Part shown: positions 23,097 through 35,300 of the stretch, one piece after another
Numbering within the stretch: the first letter of the stretch is position 1
How the letters are laid out: every line of letters begins with the position of its first letter
From: Orthonyx spaldingii
Lineage: Eukaryota > Chordata > Aves > Passeriformes > Orthonychidae
DNA: 64,000 bases
Assembly (NCBI GenBank): GCA_013397795.1
Contig: VZTJ01000294.1
Coordinates: 64,219 to 128,218 of the forward strand
Direction: 5' to 3'
The notes under the pieces: model-generated
Databases searched by the model: none
Seen by the model: the letters and a program-made list of their open reading frames with translations, nothing else
Told to the model about the DNA's origin: nothing
Made by a program: the position numbers and the translations under genes

Positions 23097-24233
23097 TCAG
23101 TAGTTTTCTGGGTCAGGGTACAGGAGGAAGCCCATGAAAGTGGAATCATTGAGGTTGTCAGCGTAGACACCATTTTTGTCCCCGTTCCCGTACACCTGAA
23201 GCCAGACCTCATCCCCAGAGCTGAGGTGCAGCAGGACAGAGCCACTCGCTTGGTCAACGTTGTTCTGGAACTGGTCATAGGTGAAGATCACGGCCTTGTC
23301 CTTCCTGTAGAGGCTGACCTTGACGTCCGACAGGTAGACTGTGAGGTGGTAGGCGAAGTAGTAGGTGCCGGGGACATTGCAGAGGAACTTGCCCGTGCTG
23401 GGGTCGTAGTGGCCCTGCTCGTTGTAGAAGATCTTGCTGAAGCGGATGGGGACGTTGGGGGCAGGGCTTCGCTCCGTCAGCCCTACGCTGAAGGCAGAGC
23501 GGTGGACAAAAGCATCTTTGCCCTTCTGCCCTGGGATTCCAGGAATTCCGGGAGATCCAGAAGGTCCGGGAAACCCTCGGCTTCCTACTGGGCCTGGTTC
23601 ACCTTTGGGACCTGCTGGACCTGCAGGACAGAGTGGGGACCGGGAGCTGTGTTTGCACTGTGTTGGCAGCTGCTACCGAAACGCAGAGGGGGCTGTGGCA
23701 TGGGACCTGCTTGGCAGTACAGAGCCAAGGAAAGGCTCAGGGACCTCAAGAGCCCCCAGGAGCTGAGGCAGCAGTGGAAACCCCGCTCACCCCCCACCCT
23801 GGCTGTGTGAGAGCAGCATGTCAGGAAAAACATCATTAACTGGGGAAACAAACCCCACACCAAACTCTTTGACTTGGGTTATGGAATCTCCACCCCAGGA
23901 GATAATCAAAAGCCATCTGGATAAAGATCAGGCAGGGACCCACTAGACATGAAACCTCTTGGGACTGGGTCTGGGGCTGCCTGTGGACTCAAGCACCAAC
24001 ATACCACCTGTTCCTCACCAACCTTCATCTCCTTTATCTCCCTTTAGTCCATCTCTTCCATCTTTCCCGTCCCGGCCAGGGACCCCGTTGTGGCCAGGGT
24101 AGCCGGGTGCTCCTCCCATCCAGTTGGCACATGGCATTTTGGGGTCAGGCTGGGTGTCCTGGGCAGCCACCCCTGTGGAGTGTGGGGCCATCAGCAGCAA
24201 CGAGCACAGCAGGAAGCCTGCCAGGCCCCTCAT
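23097..24233 (-). CDS. ADIPOQ: Adiponectin
   Basis: Two coding exons on the minus strand, 24233-24023 and 23620-23097, joined across a 402-bp intron, encode 244 residues, the length of human adiponectin. Residues 1-24 are a signal peptide. Cys35 precedes an NWMGG motif and matches the cysteine that joins trimers into high-molecular-weight forms. Residues 41-106 are 22 unbroken Gly-X-Y triplets; Lys57, Lys64, Lys67 and Lys76 lie where the mammalian protein is hydroxylated and glycosylated. The C1q head runs from about 107 to the end (RSAFSVGL, FYNEQGHYD, YYFAYHLTVY, NNVDQASGSVLLHL, WLQVYG, DSTFMGFLLYP). The intron follows the first base of a Gly codon; the donor is AAG|GTTGGT, and the nearby stronger-looking GTGAGG would break the collagen frame. 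Adiponectin is a blood hormone that signals through AdipoR1/R2 to raise fatty acid oxidation and insulin response. An acceptor just before 24242 implies an upstream noncoding exon, not found. Confidence 0.97.
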
Positions 24234-24242
24234 CGTTGGTTC

Positions 24243-25222
24243 CTGACGCAGTTAAGCGCTTTGTTAACTTTCAAGGTTAATAGGGAAAAAAACATGAACA
24301 CTTTCCCCCTGCCCCAAATATCAGAGAGGCACAGAAGACTCAAGTTTGAGTCAGCACATCCAGTGCACAGAGGAGCAAACACCAGCTACTCTGCCAGCAC
24401 TCACGGGCTCTGTGCACAGGCACAGACGTTTCAGCACCGAGCACTGCAGATGCAGGGTATCTGTGGCTGATCTCCTCACAAAGCTCTGCTCAATTAGCCA
24501 CAATAAGCCCTGGCTCCTGCCAGGGTGAGTGAGCAGCTGATGGAAGGTACTGGTCTGGCAGAGCCTGTCTTAAACCCTCTAAAGCCTTGAAGCCAGGCAG
24601 GGGTGGTTTGTCACTGCACATACAGCCTGCTCACCTGGGTCTACCTTACATCAACAGAAACCACAGCCACACTTCCCAGCTCCTCTGAGCCACCATATGA
24701 AATTACAATGCTGGAGTTTTTTCCATCTGAATTGTTTTTTTGATTACGGGAAGACAAATTGTGCAGTGTTTAGGCACTGTGGAATTGTATTTCTCTTTAA
24801 TCTGGCTGCTTTGCTGGTCAGAGCAATTAGTGCAGCTGCCCAAAACCAGGTTGGTGGTGATACCCTACAGCCTGCCTGGCTTTGTCCTGGTGCTCCCAGC
24901 TCTTGGTGGGCTTTGAGTCAGATTTTAGGACACAGGTATCTTAAAATGACCATTGTTGTGTGATGCTGCCCCTCAGGCAGAGTTTATACTCTGGAACAGT
25001 AAAGATATCCTGTTAGGAGCACTGTAAGTGGCATAATAGGTAATAAAAAATGAGCATCAGCATGGCAATTAGAGTCCCTTAGCTCTGTAATTTCCAAGAA
25101 AAATAATATTTTGGAGCAATTTCTCTGCAGGGTTGATTTTCCTAGGCAAGCAATTTAAATGTCATATTTTAAATAATGTCTTATTAGGTCTTGTGTAATT
25201 GCTTCAAAGGAAGCTAAAGAAA
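24243..25222. other. Upstream flank or first intron of ADIPOQ, no coding exon seen
   Basis: The minus-strand sequence GCGTCAG at 24243-24249 fits a splice acceptor directly before the ADIPOQ coding exon, so this stretch is probably part of the first intron. No clear promoter was recognised. Confidence 0.4.
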
Positions 25223-25567
25223 TGTGCTGGTTTTAGCTGGGGCAGAGTTCATTTCCTCTGTCATGGGTAGCATGGGTTGTGTTTTGGATTTGTGCTGAAC
25301 ACAAGGTTGATAACACCTGGATGTTTTTGTTATTGTTGAGCTGCACTTGTCTTTCTTGGGGGTTATTTCTCTCTCTTTGCTATTTTCCTTTTCATTACAA
25401 TTTATTATTATTACTACTTTTTTTTTTCAATTATTACATTGTTCTTATCTCTACCCATGAGTGTTCTCACTTTTACCAGTGGAATTCTCTCTCCCCCATC
25501 CTGCTGTAGCAGGGGTGAGTGAGTGGCTCTGTGGGGCTCAGTTGCAAGCTGGGGTTAAACCACAACA
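25223..25567 (+). mobile_element. Solo LTR of an avian endogenous retrovirus
   Basis: The element starts TGTGCTGGTTTTAGCTGG and ends GGGGTTAAACCACAACA, giving the TG...CA ends of an LTR. Its interior (TTTTGGATTTGTGCTGAACA, a T/A-rich middle, then TCTCACTTTTACCAGTGG and GTGGGGCTCAGTTGCAAGC) is the pattern of a common bird ERV LTR known to me; I cannot name the exact family. At 345 bp it is shorter than intact copies, with the middle apparently deleted. No internal retroviral sequence flanks it and no clean target-site duplication is visible, consistent with an old solo LTR. Confidence 0.65.
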
Positions 25568-25569
25568 GT

Positions 25570-28500
25570 AACAAAGAGGTTTCCACGGTTTCAGTTTTTG
25601 CAGAATATTGAGGGGGCTTTGAAAAAAAAAAAACTTAAAAGCTCTGTTTAATGGCTTTGGTGAGCAGTGCCTAATACTTAAAATCAGGAAACTCCCAAAT
25701 TCATGCCCACCAAGCCAGCAATCCAGCAGCCACACAGCGCTCTGAGATGGGGCCAGCACCCTGGCGTGGGGGCAGTTTTGGGGCTGAGGGTGCTGTGGGG
25801 TCCAGTGGGCACAGCCTGAGCCCTTGGCAGTGTTCCTGAGTCCCTGCACTTTGGGAAGCAAAATGCCCCTTCACAGAAAGGGATGTAGTGATTTTCCATG
25901 AACCAGCGTGGACCAGTGAAACTGAGGTCTGTAAGTCCTGAAAGTGGCTTGGTTTGGTAAGCAAGGATGTGCATAGTGATCCCACTGTGACATGGCCCCC
26001 TTGCCATGCCCCAGTGGTTGGCACTAAGCAGAGGGATCTTTGTTCCCCCTGCCTGGGTCCTCTCCAGCTCAGGTACATGTATGTACCCTCCCAAAATCAG
26101 CACAAGCTGTCTAGGGACACCAAACTGTGTTAAAACGTGGTGGTGATCCATAAAACTCTGGCTCAAAATTGTGTTTCTTGAGCTGTGTGCTGATGATTTC
26201 ATCAGGGTTTGTTCTGCTTTCTCATATGCTGCCTAGAACTCAAATATAATTTCATTTTAGTGGTGTGCCCCACAGCCAGGTCTTCTATTGGTGCAAAATA
26301 ATCCCCTCCTATAAGGTCACAAGCAGTGCAGGTGTGAGGAGCCAAAGCAGGACTCCAGGGAGCTTCTCTGGGAGCTGCTCTGTCCAGTTTGCTCTGAAGG
26401 GCTCGGAGCCATGCCCTCCCCAGCATCAGTGCACACACATCACACACTCAGTGCTCTCCTTTCCCATGAGAAAAGTGCTGTGATATGCAAGGAGAGAACT
26501 ACTTCTATCCCTACAGTTTAACTCAAGCATAGGCGGTTTCTGTGCTTGAGAGGCCAAGGAATTCTCTGGCATAAGTATGTCTTAACAAAGGAGAAGTTTT
26601 AAGCTGTGTCTGCTAGATCTGAGCTTAAAGTCTGCTTTAGAAGTGGCATCCCTTTACTCAGTCTTTCCTACTTCCTTTTGGTTTTCCAGCTGATGCTTAG
26701 CATCAGTTTAACATGAAATAATCTGAATATTTGAATCCATATTAGAATGTCAGTCATACCTTTTGGACAAGAAATAGATGAACTCTGTACTGCTGGTGGT
26801 TTTCAGTTATTGCCTTGGCAGCTGCTGTATTAAAAGTGCATATGCATTATAGGAAGCTTGTTCGTTTATCAGCACAAGCCAGGGTAGCATTTGTAAGAAC
26901 AATGCCATTCCTAAGGGCTACATAATGATTCAGAATTTGAATTTCAGATAGCACTATATAAATATTATATACTCAAAGCCCCCACACCTTTCTGCACAAA
27001 ACAGACCAAAAAATCCATCTGTTTTCCCACTGGAGAATTTTCCTTAAAGGGTATTAGCCAGGGCTTTGGCTTATGTCAAACTTTTTTCTTTTTGTAATTC
27101 TCGTAATATAGTTTTTGCTGACATTCCAGCGGTGACTTGTTCCAGAGGGCTCACACCTTAAATGTGAGTGGTGCAGGTTTCTGGTGAAGAACTGATGCGA
27201 CTCAGGGAGATTTGGAGCAAACCCAATCTTCCCTGGAGTCTCTGAGGAAAGAGGTGAATTGAAAGGTGCTGATGCAGTACTTACTGTTACACCCATGCAG
27301 TTTTTCACTGTTGTTCCTGGCTACTTTTTGATTTAGGAGTTCTGTTCTCTAAATAGTGTTTCCAAAAAGGGGAATATGAATCCAATGGAGATCAGCTATT
27401 CTTGGTTTAAAATACTCTCTGGCTATTACAAGAATAACTCTGAAAAAGATCTTTTCTTGCAAACAGAAAAGTCTGTCCAATTCAGCCCAAAAGAAGCAAA
27501 AGTCCTGAACTTAGTAAGGAGGGAAAAGAAAATCATGCTTACCAGCTGCTTTGAGTCCTGGTTGGCTTGCTGCAGTCTGTTTAGAGAATGAAGTCTGACT
27601 ATCGCATTGCTGTCCCTAAGGGCACGGGGAGCTGTCAGCCCAGACACTGCACTTTCCATTTGCTGTTGCGCATGCTGACCTAAAAGTTGGGTTTTCCCAT
27701 TAATTTTTCCTGGACATAACTAAAGTTTTGGAACACATATATAATCCACTGGGATAGCTAGTGAAGATGGCCTTACAGGGAAAAGGTGGGTTTGGGAATT
27801 GGACAGGAACTGGAAGAGCGGTGGTTTGCTGGAGAGCCCGTGTGAGAGCCTGCTCAGCCAGGGCTGTGCTTGTCCAGCACAGGCTGCTGCTCTCTGCAAA
27901 TTGGGGAAGTTGTTAGTGGCTGGCGGAGAAAGTGTGTCCAGCTTGCAGTAATGCACGCACATGGGGCTTTCAGCGTGTTAGTAAATGAATTATTGTGGAA
28001 TAAGTTTGGGCTTCTCCTTTTAACTGCAAGAACCATTTGTTCCTGGAGGCTGCTGCCACACCAAAGAAGGGCAAAGCTGCCCGAGGGGGAGGGCAGCACT
28101 GGGGGAAAGTTGCTTTTTAAGGCACCCAAGCATGTGCCAGCACTAATGTAAATGACTGGAGTAATTTCAGCCCTAGGATGGCTTTCCACCTATCGAGCTT
28201 TTTGGCTCTAGGTCAAAACAAAGTCTCTTTCTTCCTGTATCCATCTCCTTCCAAAGCAGAGGTTGAATCTTAGCTAGCAGAGGCTTTTCTCTGCAGCTGC
28301 TCTGGGGCAGTTCAAAGTTAGCTAGGTGGAACCTTGGCAAACCTGAGCTCCCAAAATCACACCAGGAAAAAATAGTGTGATGTGTGGTGTTGCAACTGGG
28401 CATGGGGAGCTGGTGTCCTTGTGAGAGGGGAAACTCATCCAAGTGAATGCCAGCATGGCAGTATTCTGAATTGCTGAGTTGTTTTCAAGACCTGGCTATC

Positions 28501-31500
28501 TGGAGGGGCTAAAATGATATATAAATGAGCACATAAATAATTTTTATATGTAGAGCTGGGAGTCAGCAAGAGTGAATTTTTAAGCCTGAGGAGAAAGTGC
28601 AGAAGGGAAGGAGGCACAGGACATCTGCATACTGCTTGCCTTGTTTTGGTCAAGCCTGTAGTCCAGCATTTGAGGAATATTTTAGTTTTTGTTGAATGAT
28701 GGCTTTTCCATGCAATGTTGAGACTTAAAACCATCTCTCATGCAACCCTAGTAAAATATGACAGTGATCTAGTTAGATCTGGTTTGTTATAAATGTGAGT
28801 TTCTAGAGCCACGTACATTTGTACGTGCACGTTGCCAATATTTCTGTCAAAGTCTCCTGAGCAATGAATGGAGGAACAGGATCTTGGAACTGAAATTGGA
28901 CCTGCTGTTGCTGTGGAGGGAGAGGTTTTCAGCTGCTCCTGCCCCAGGTGTGAGCAAGACAAGGCCGGTGCCCCTGCCAACTTTCTGCTTGAACCCCAAA
29001 ATGTATGATTGGGGTATTTGTTAGGCTGCCAGGAGCTGAGGATTGGACCTGAGTTGTTTAACAGGTAGTGCTGTAATTACCTCGTGCTCTTTCAATTCAG
29101 TTGTCAGGGAAATACCACAGTGATAAATTTTTCAGTGGTCCATCAAACATCTTCCCAAACATTATCCATGCCTCCCAGAAAAGAGGTGCAAGTTTATCTC
29201 TGGGGGTACAACCAGCTGAAACAACCTGTGGCACACTTGCTTGTGCTTATGTTGTGTTGCACACTTGGTTTGCAGATTCATGCTGACTCCTGTTCCTGCT
29301 GCAGAGGGAGATATTGTACAATCCAGGGAGCTGCTTCTGGATTTGTGATAGGAAAACAAATCAAATGCCTTTGGCTCTGCCTGGTGACAAGCAAAACCTG
29401 CCACCAAATGTGGGCTACCCTGGCAGTGCCCACAGTGGCGGTGCTCAGGGACAGCAGCTCTGGATGGACTGGGGGTATTTTGGCACAGAGAAAGCTGCAG
29501 CTCACAAGTCCTGCAATGCCTTCTCTGCTTTCCTCCGTGGTCACCAGCTCTCCTGTGTGGGACACGCTGCCAGTACCTGACTTGGCTACAGGCCTTGTGC
29601 AGAGCCTGGATGTTTTCTCTCTTGGATCTGAGGCAAGCCAGCCAATATGAAAAACACGACACTGACTTGATGGATTGTGGCTCACAGCTTTCAGTAAGAA
29701 TTAAAAATAAGCACAAGGTTATATTTAGCCATCTGTAAACAGAAATAAAATAGAGCAGAGGCTCATTATCAGCTGTGCTCCATCAGATCCCTGCTGCTGT
29801 TGTTTGAGGGGTAGAAAGCTGCTTTGATCGCAGGGAGGTTGGGCCGGCTGCCTCAGCAGGAGGTTGGTGACAGTCCAGGCCCTGCTGGCAGAGTCTGTGC
29901 CACGGGGCTGGGACAGGAGCCCTCAGCTGCCCACCATTGTCCTCTCCCAGCGGGATCAAGCCATCACCACCCTGGAGCCCAGTTCCATGGGAACCCTTGT
30001 CCCCCTGGTTGTCCCTTCCTGAGACTGCTCTTCCCATCCAGAGCTGGGGCTCCTCCGCTGGGATCTGTCCCGAGCACTGTGCTCCGATTCACTGTCCCCC
30101 CGGGATGCCAGGTCATTCCCTTGTCTTCCCTCTGGCCCTGGATACCGCATGTCCCAGAAACAACACACATTCCCCACTTTGCTAAAAATGGCCAAAACTG
30201 TGGATGCCGTCTGGCAGGCGGCCTGGCAGGCTGCTCCCTGCTATTTTGGTGCTGTCTGAGGCTGTTCACCCTGGAGGGACCACGGCCTCTGTGCCAGGGT
30301 CCACGGTCTCCATGCCAAGGGCACTGCTGGCTCTGTCCCAGGGCACCGCAGGCAGCTCAGACCAAGTCAGCTCTGGCCAAGTCCACTCCTGTGGCCAGCC
30401 AAACTCCGTGCCCCATCCTGCCGCTGCCACGTGGGCACCTGCATTGGGTGCAAGACAGCAGCGAGTGCTGAGGAGCCAACCACAAAGAAAAAAATGGCCT
30501 TGAGTGTCAGTGCTGCCGTCCCCCCAAACTGCAATTGCCCGTGATCCCAGGTATCCTTGTTGTGCCCAAAGCCTTCCCTGTACAGCCTTGTACTTCCCTC
30601 TAGTGGCTAATTATTAATGGGCGCTCTCCCTGTGCCAGGCTGGAGGGTGTCAGCCTGGCCCTGCGTGCCCTTGGGGCCTGCTCAGCCCCTTCCCCATGAA
30701 GCTGGTTCCTGTGGGATTGGCCATGCTGGTGGGTGCACCCTTTGCCATTCATGTCCCCAACGGTGCCAGCAGGGAGGCACAAGGGCCATCAGCATGATGT
30801 GTGGTGCAGCCTTTCCTGTTACAAACTCATGCCCCCTGATGTTCCCCCTGGATTTGCCTACATGAGTGTGGGGAGGTGGCACAGGTCCAGGGACAGGCAG
30901 GTCTGGCAGCAGTGCCCAAGGCCACTGTGTGGGTGCGGTCAAGGTCAGACCAGCCCACAGCAGGGGACAGTGGCTTTCTGTGGCCATGTGAAAGCCCAGC
31001 TGGGCTGTACACAGTGCCTGCTCACCCAAGGCCATGGTAGTGTGGATGAGGGGTTGAAAAGGACAGGAGGCCTCTGGTACATGCCACTGTGGGGAAGCTG
31101 AGCCAGAATTTTGGGTCCAGGGAGAAGGGGACACACCCCCGTTGGGCTGGGGGGAAGCCTGGCCCTGCCTGCAGGACACAGGACACTGCCACACTCTGCC
31201 TTTGCTGGAGTCCAGCCTCCTGCTCAGCACTGGGGTTACCGATTTCTCAGCCCATTTCACATGGACAAACAGGCTCTTTTCTTCCCTGTCATGGGCAGCT
31301 TGGACAGAACAGCTCCTTGCCAGGCTTGAGCAACAGCGTGTTTCTCTTCTTGGTGATTGCAAATAAACTTCCCTGGCCTCATGGGATCCCCGCTTGGCTC
31401 CCGGCGAGGGATCTTAGCACAGCAGGATTTCTCATGCCGAAAGGGACACTGAGATGCGTTTGTCCAGGAAATGGAGCCCTGTAAATACTGCTCAAAGCTC

Positions 31501-31925
31501 CTTTTATTAATGTCATAGCTGTTCCCAGGGCACTCGTTTCTGCACTGCAAGTCCAGGGTGCTGCTTTGGCCTCCCAAACTGGCCAGGGGAAGGCAGCCAA
31601 GGGCCCGGGAAGGGGGTTCTGCACGACTGCGTCCAGCCACTCTGCAGCTGAGTCAGGTACTGGCTGCTTTCAGCACATTCTGGTCTTGTTTGGGGGCTCA
31701 CTCTAGGCTGGGAAGAAGCCGGGCAGGGAATAGAATAACAGCCTCAGTGATCTGGTGTGTGGATCACTCCCCTGTGACATCCCCTGCCAAAACGGCCCCC
31801 ACCCAGCTTCCACTCCCAGCAGGGATCGCAGCTTTCCGAGGAGGCACCTGGGAGCGCACCTCTGCCAGGCTGCCTTCTTCAGCTCGGCTCCACGGGCTGA
31901 GCTGTTAATGAAGCCCTTAATGAGA
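25570..31925. other. Noncoding interval, GC-rich but CpG-poor in its right half
   Basis: No gene recognised. From about 29,760 to 31,700 base composition rises in G+C and stops become rare, which yields several overlapping open frames of 100-226 codons on both strands. These lack known domains, start mainly with non-ATG codons and have proline-rich mixed composition, so they are taken as compositional artefacts. The interval probably contains part of the ADIPOQ first intron or its upstream regulatory DNA. Confidence 0.4.
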
Positions 31926-31929
31926 TTTC

Positions 31930-32300
31930 CGCTTGCCCGTTAAAATGAGCAGCTCGGCGCAGGCAAGGAAGGAGAGCTGGCAGCCGCTAACCACGCCGCC
32001 CCCCGCAGCCTGCTGGCGTTCAGCGGGAACGCGTTTTTACAGAGTGCAGGAATTATGTATTACGAGAGCGTTCCTGAGTCATTCCGGCAAGGAAAAGCGC
32101 ATTTCCTTCGCACAGAGGCGTTATCCCAGCCAGCTCCTCCGCCGCTTGGACAATAGATGGAGCTCACCGCCCTGGCTCCGCACGCCTGGCCGAGGCGGCC
32201 GGACCGGGGATACCCCCAAAGAGCCCCCGAGCTCGGGGACAGCCCCAGGACCCTCCGGGGGCAGCCAGGCCCTTCTCTCTGCCGGCGGGTGGGCAGTAGG
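31930..32300. promoter_or_regulatory. CpG-rich patch, possible promoter or enhancer
   Basis: CpG dinucleotides are dense here (CGGCGCAGG, CCACGCCGCC, GGAACGCG, GGCGGCCGGACC) compared with the CpG-poor DNA on both sides. A consensus AP-1 site, TGAGTCA, lies near 32074-32080. There is no recognisable exon next to it. A promoter for ADIPOQ, for a noncoding RNA, or a distal enhancer are all possible; the call rests on composition only. Confidence 0.35.
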
Positions 32301-35300
32301 AGGGGAGGGAGCCGTGACCCCAGCCAGCTGGAAACATAATGGAAGAGGAAAACTGGGGTTTGTCTGGGGCTTTGCAACATTTATGCAATGTGGTGGATGT
32401 AATCCCAGCACATCTTCCATGGTCTTCCCAGTCTACATCACATTTCTGTCCTTTTTAAAGAGGTGTCTGCCCCCAGTTCCCTATTTTTCTTTGCTTTTCG
32501 TTGCTGAGGGACAGAAATGGCATCATCTCCTCCTGTCACCACTTCCCGTAACAGGACATGTCTATTTTTTCACACCCCATACCTGACGCTCTGGATTTGG
32601 GGTAACAGTGTTGCTTTGGTGTCTGGGGGAACTGCAAAAACCAGAAGACTGAATTTGCTCAGGGTCGGATGGCAAAGGGAGCGCTCCATGCTGGAGCCCA
32701 GTGCAGGCAGCAAGGGGCCATGGGCTGCTGAAGCTCCTCCTGTTGGGGTTTCAGGGTACCCCCAGCCAGTTGGGATTTAGGACTCCTTGCAAGGGGATTT
32801 TCTTTCCCTCTCTCTGTCCCTTTCTCCGTTATGCCTCATTGCAAACAGGACAGTTGCTCTTGCTGCAGGCAGGTGTGTGGGTGCTGATTCCTGAATGCAG
32901 CCCCAGGCTGGCAGGGCACAGGCAGGGCACAAGGAGGGCACAGGCAGGGTGCAGGCAGGGCACAAGGAGGGCACAGGCAGGGCTCCTCATGGCTCCATTA
33001 ACCACAGCCCTCTTCTGCTGTGTCTGAAGGCTCTGCCCGGTGACAACCCCCTGCCGTCCACGCCTGTGGTCACCCTGGCACTGGGGTGAAAGCCAGGAGC
33101 CCGTGGGGAGATGACACCTTCCCCTCACACTTTGCTGTGCATTATGCAAATTCAGCAGAACAAGTTTTGGCCACAATGGTTTTTGCACTCGCTGAGGTAT
33201 TGATCCAGAGCCACCGGCCCGGTAACCTCTGCCGTGCATTAGCTGACTCCCTGCCTTTTGCAGATGATGGATGTGGCGTTAGGGCATGGGGTGGGTTTGG
33301 CAGTGGCCTGCTGGAGTCTGGGGCTCTTTTCCCAGTGCAGGACTCTCCTGGACTGTCATTCAGCTGCCAGTGAGACTGAGTCACTGTGTTCTCAGATCAG
33401 GTGACCAGCCCCTGACTGCCTTCCAGAGGGTCTGTGCTCAAATTAAATAATCTTTGTTTGAAAACACCAGTGAGGTGCTAAGGGATAACAGTTTGTTTGT
33501 TTCTCCCATCTACAAAATCTATTCACTTAGAAATGAGATTGTGATATTAATTAAAGGCGTTAGGAATCTTACATTGTCTATAAAGTGAAATATCATTGCT
33601 CAATCTGAGTGATGCATATTTCACCAAGAAACTGCAAATCTGTTAAAAAATATTACCCTGTGTTTTTACTTTGAGCATAAATCATCCCAAAGTGCTCTTT
33701 GGGAAGTCACAGAGAATGACACATGCGTGACACTTTCAATAGGGCATTTCTTTGTGCTTTGCAGAAGGCATTTATGTTTGCTGTAGGACTAATAAAGGTT
33801 TATGATACCTTCAGTTATTCATTTTTATAGGCACTTGTTCTCCTGACTTGAGCAGTCAAAACCACACTGTCACTGGTTTTAGCAGGAAATTGTGTATCTG
33901 TTCTGCAATCAAATTACTTTGCCTCCACTTTGCCTCTCTTCCACGTGAAAAACAATGGTGGTTCACTCAGCCATCACATTTTATATGTTTCTGGCTTAGG
34001 AAAGCACCTTTCCTTGGAAAGGCAGTCTGGCAGCTCAGGCAGCAGCCGGCTGACCCAGCAGCCCTTGTGACTGCAGCACCTTGCCTTGTGGCTGCCAGGA
34101 GTGTACATGAGAGGTGGAGAAGCAGATCTGGGAGCAGACTGGGGGCCTCAACACCCTGTCCCAACAGATGTGAGGAACTGGAGGAACTCTGGAGGACTGA
34201 TAGGATGCATTCAGGGTGCTGTGCTGGCTGCCGTAGGTCAGCAGCCCCGTGAGAGCTTGCTCCTCCATGCTTGCAGCTCGGCCTGGGCAGAGGAAACATC
34301 CCCTTCTGCTGTGAGCTGATGTTGTGAAAATCCTTTACAAATGCACACACAAAACTTGTGCTGGTTTGTGCCAGTGCCCCTGAGCTGGAGCTCAGTCGTA
34401 GCTGGATGCCAGGGACCCTTTGCTCACAGCAGCCATGAGACCCTTAGTGCTGCTCATCTGGGCTTGAGACAGCTTCCATGCTCACGTGGCATTCCTGTGG
34501 GACTGGGATCCTGGACACCGAACCCACAGGCAAACCAGATGTCCTGAACTCTCCTGCCACTGCACACAGTCTTCTGCTCCTGCCTGACCCCCTGGCAGGA
34601 TGGGTACCCCGGCCGTGCACCTCGGGGTGTCCTGGTGTGCTGAGCTCAGATCCTGCCACCTTGGCATCATTGGAGGTTCCTCCTGCAAAAACTGTAGAGC
34701 TAGACAGGCAGGTGGGAGTGAAAGTACTTCTATATAAAACACATTTTCTGGTGCTCCTTTATAGGTTTTTAATGTGATTCGTATGTCCCTGCCTGGCCCA
34801 TCGCCCACAGCCAGGCGCTCCCCTTCCTCCTGCTCCTCACTGCAGTGTTTTCTGTGGATTGGGTTCAACTGGATAATTTTATCTCCTTTTGTATTTATAA
34901 TCCCTACGAGAGTGGTGTCTTTAACAAAGACTATTCCTTCTCATTGCTTTGGCAAAGCAAGCAGCAGCTCCTTGCTGTGTCTCTGCTCAGATAACACAGA
35001 GGTTCTCTGAATAGCAAAGAGAGAAAACAAAAAGAAACAGCTTAGGTCCTTTCTTGTTCCAGGCAGCTACACATATCCACCTCATGGAAAATTCCTCCCA
35101 GTACTTCATATTTTTCCTTTTCATGTGCCTGCATACACAAGGCTCTGCTGGTGAAGCACACTGCTGGCTCATAGATGGAGATGGGGACATAAGAGAGTCT
35201 TTTTGACAAGAGGAGAAGAGCAAACCCACAGCCAAAGAAGAAAGAGTAAGGAAATTCAGAGAATCCAAATGAGAATATAGGTATTCTTCATGAGAAACAC

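Noticed and set aside
22829..23278. 149-codon minus-strand frame overlapping ADIPOQ exon 2
   Set aside because: It is an alternative frame of the adiponectin C1q region running into the 3' UTR.
23226..23810. 194-codon + strand open frame opposite ADIPOQ
   Set aside because: It is the antisense shadow of the GC-rich ADIPOQ C1q exon and its intron, with no domain of its own.
29824..31640. Many overlapping open frames of 100-226 codons on both strands
   Set aside because: High G+C lowers stop frequency; starts are mostly non-ATG, composition is proline-rich and no domain or splice pattern supports them.
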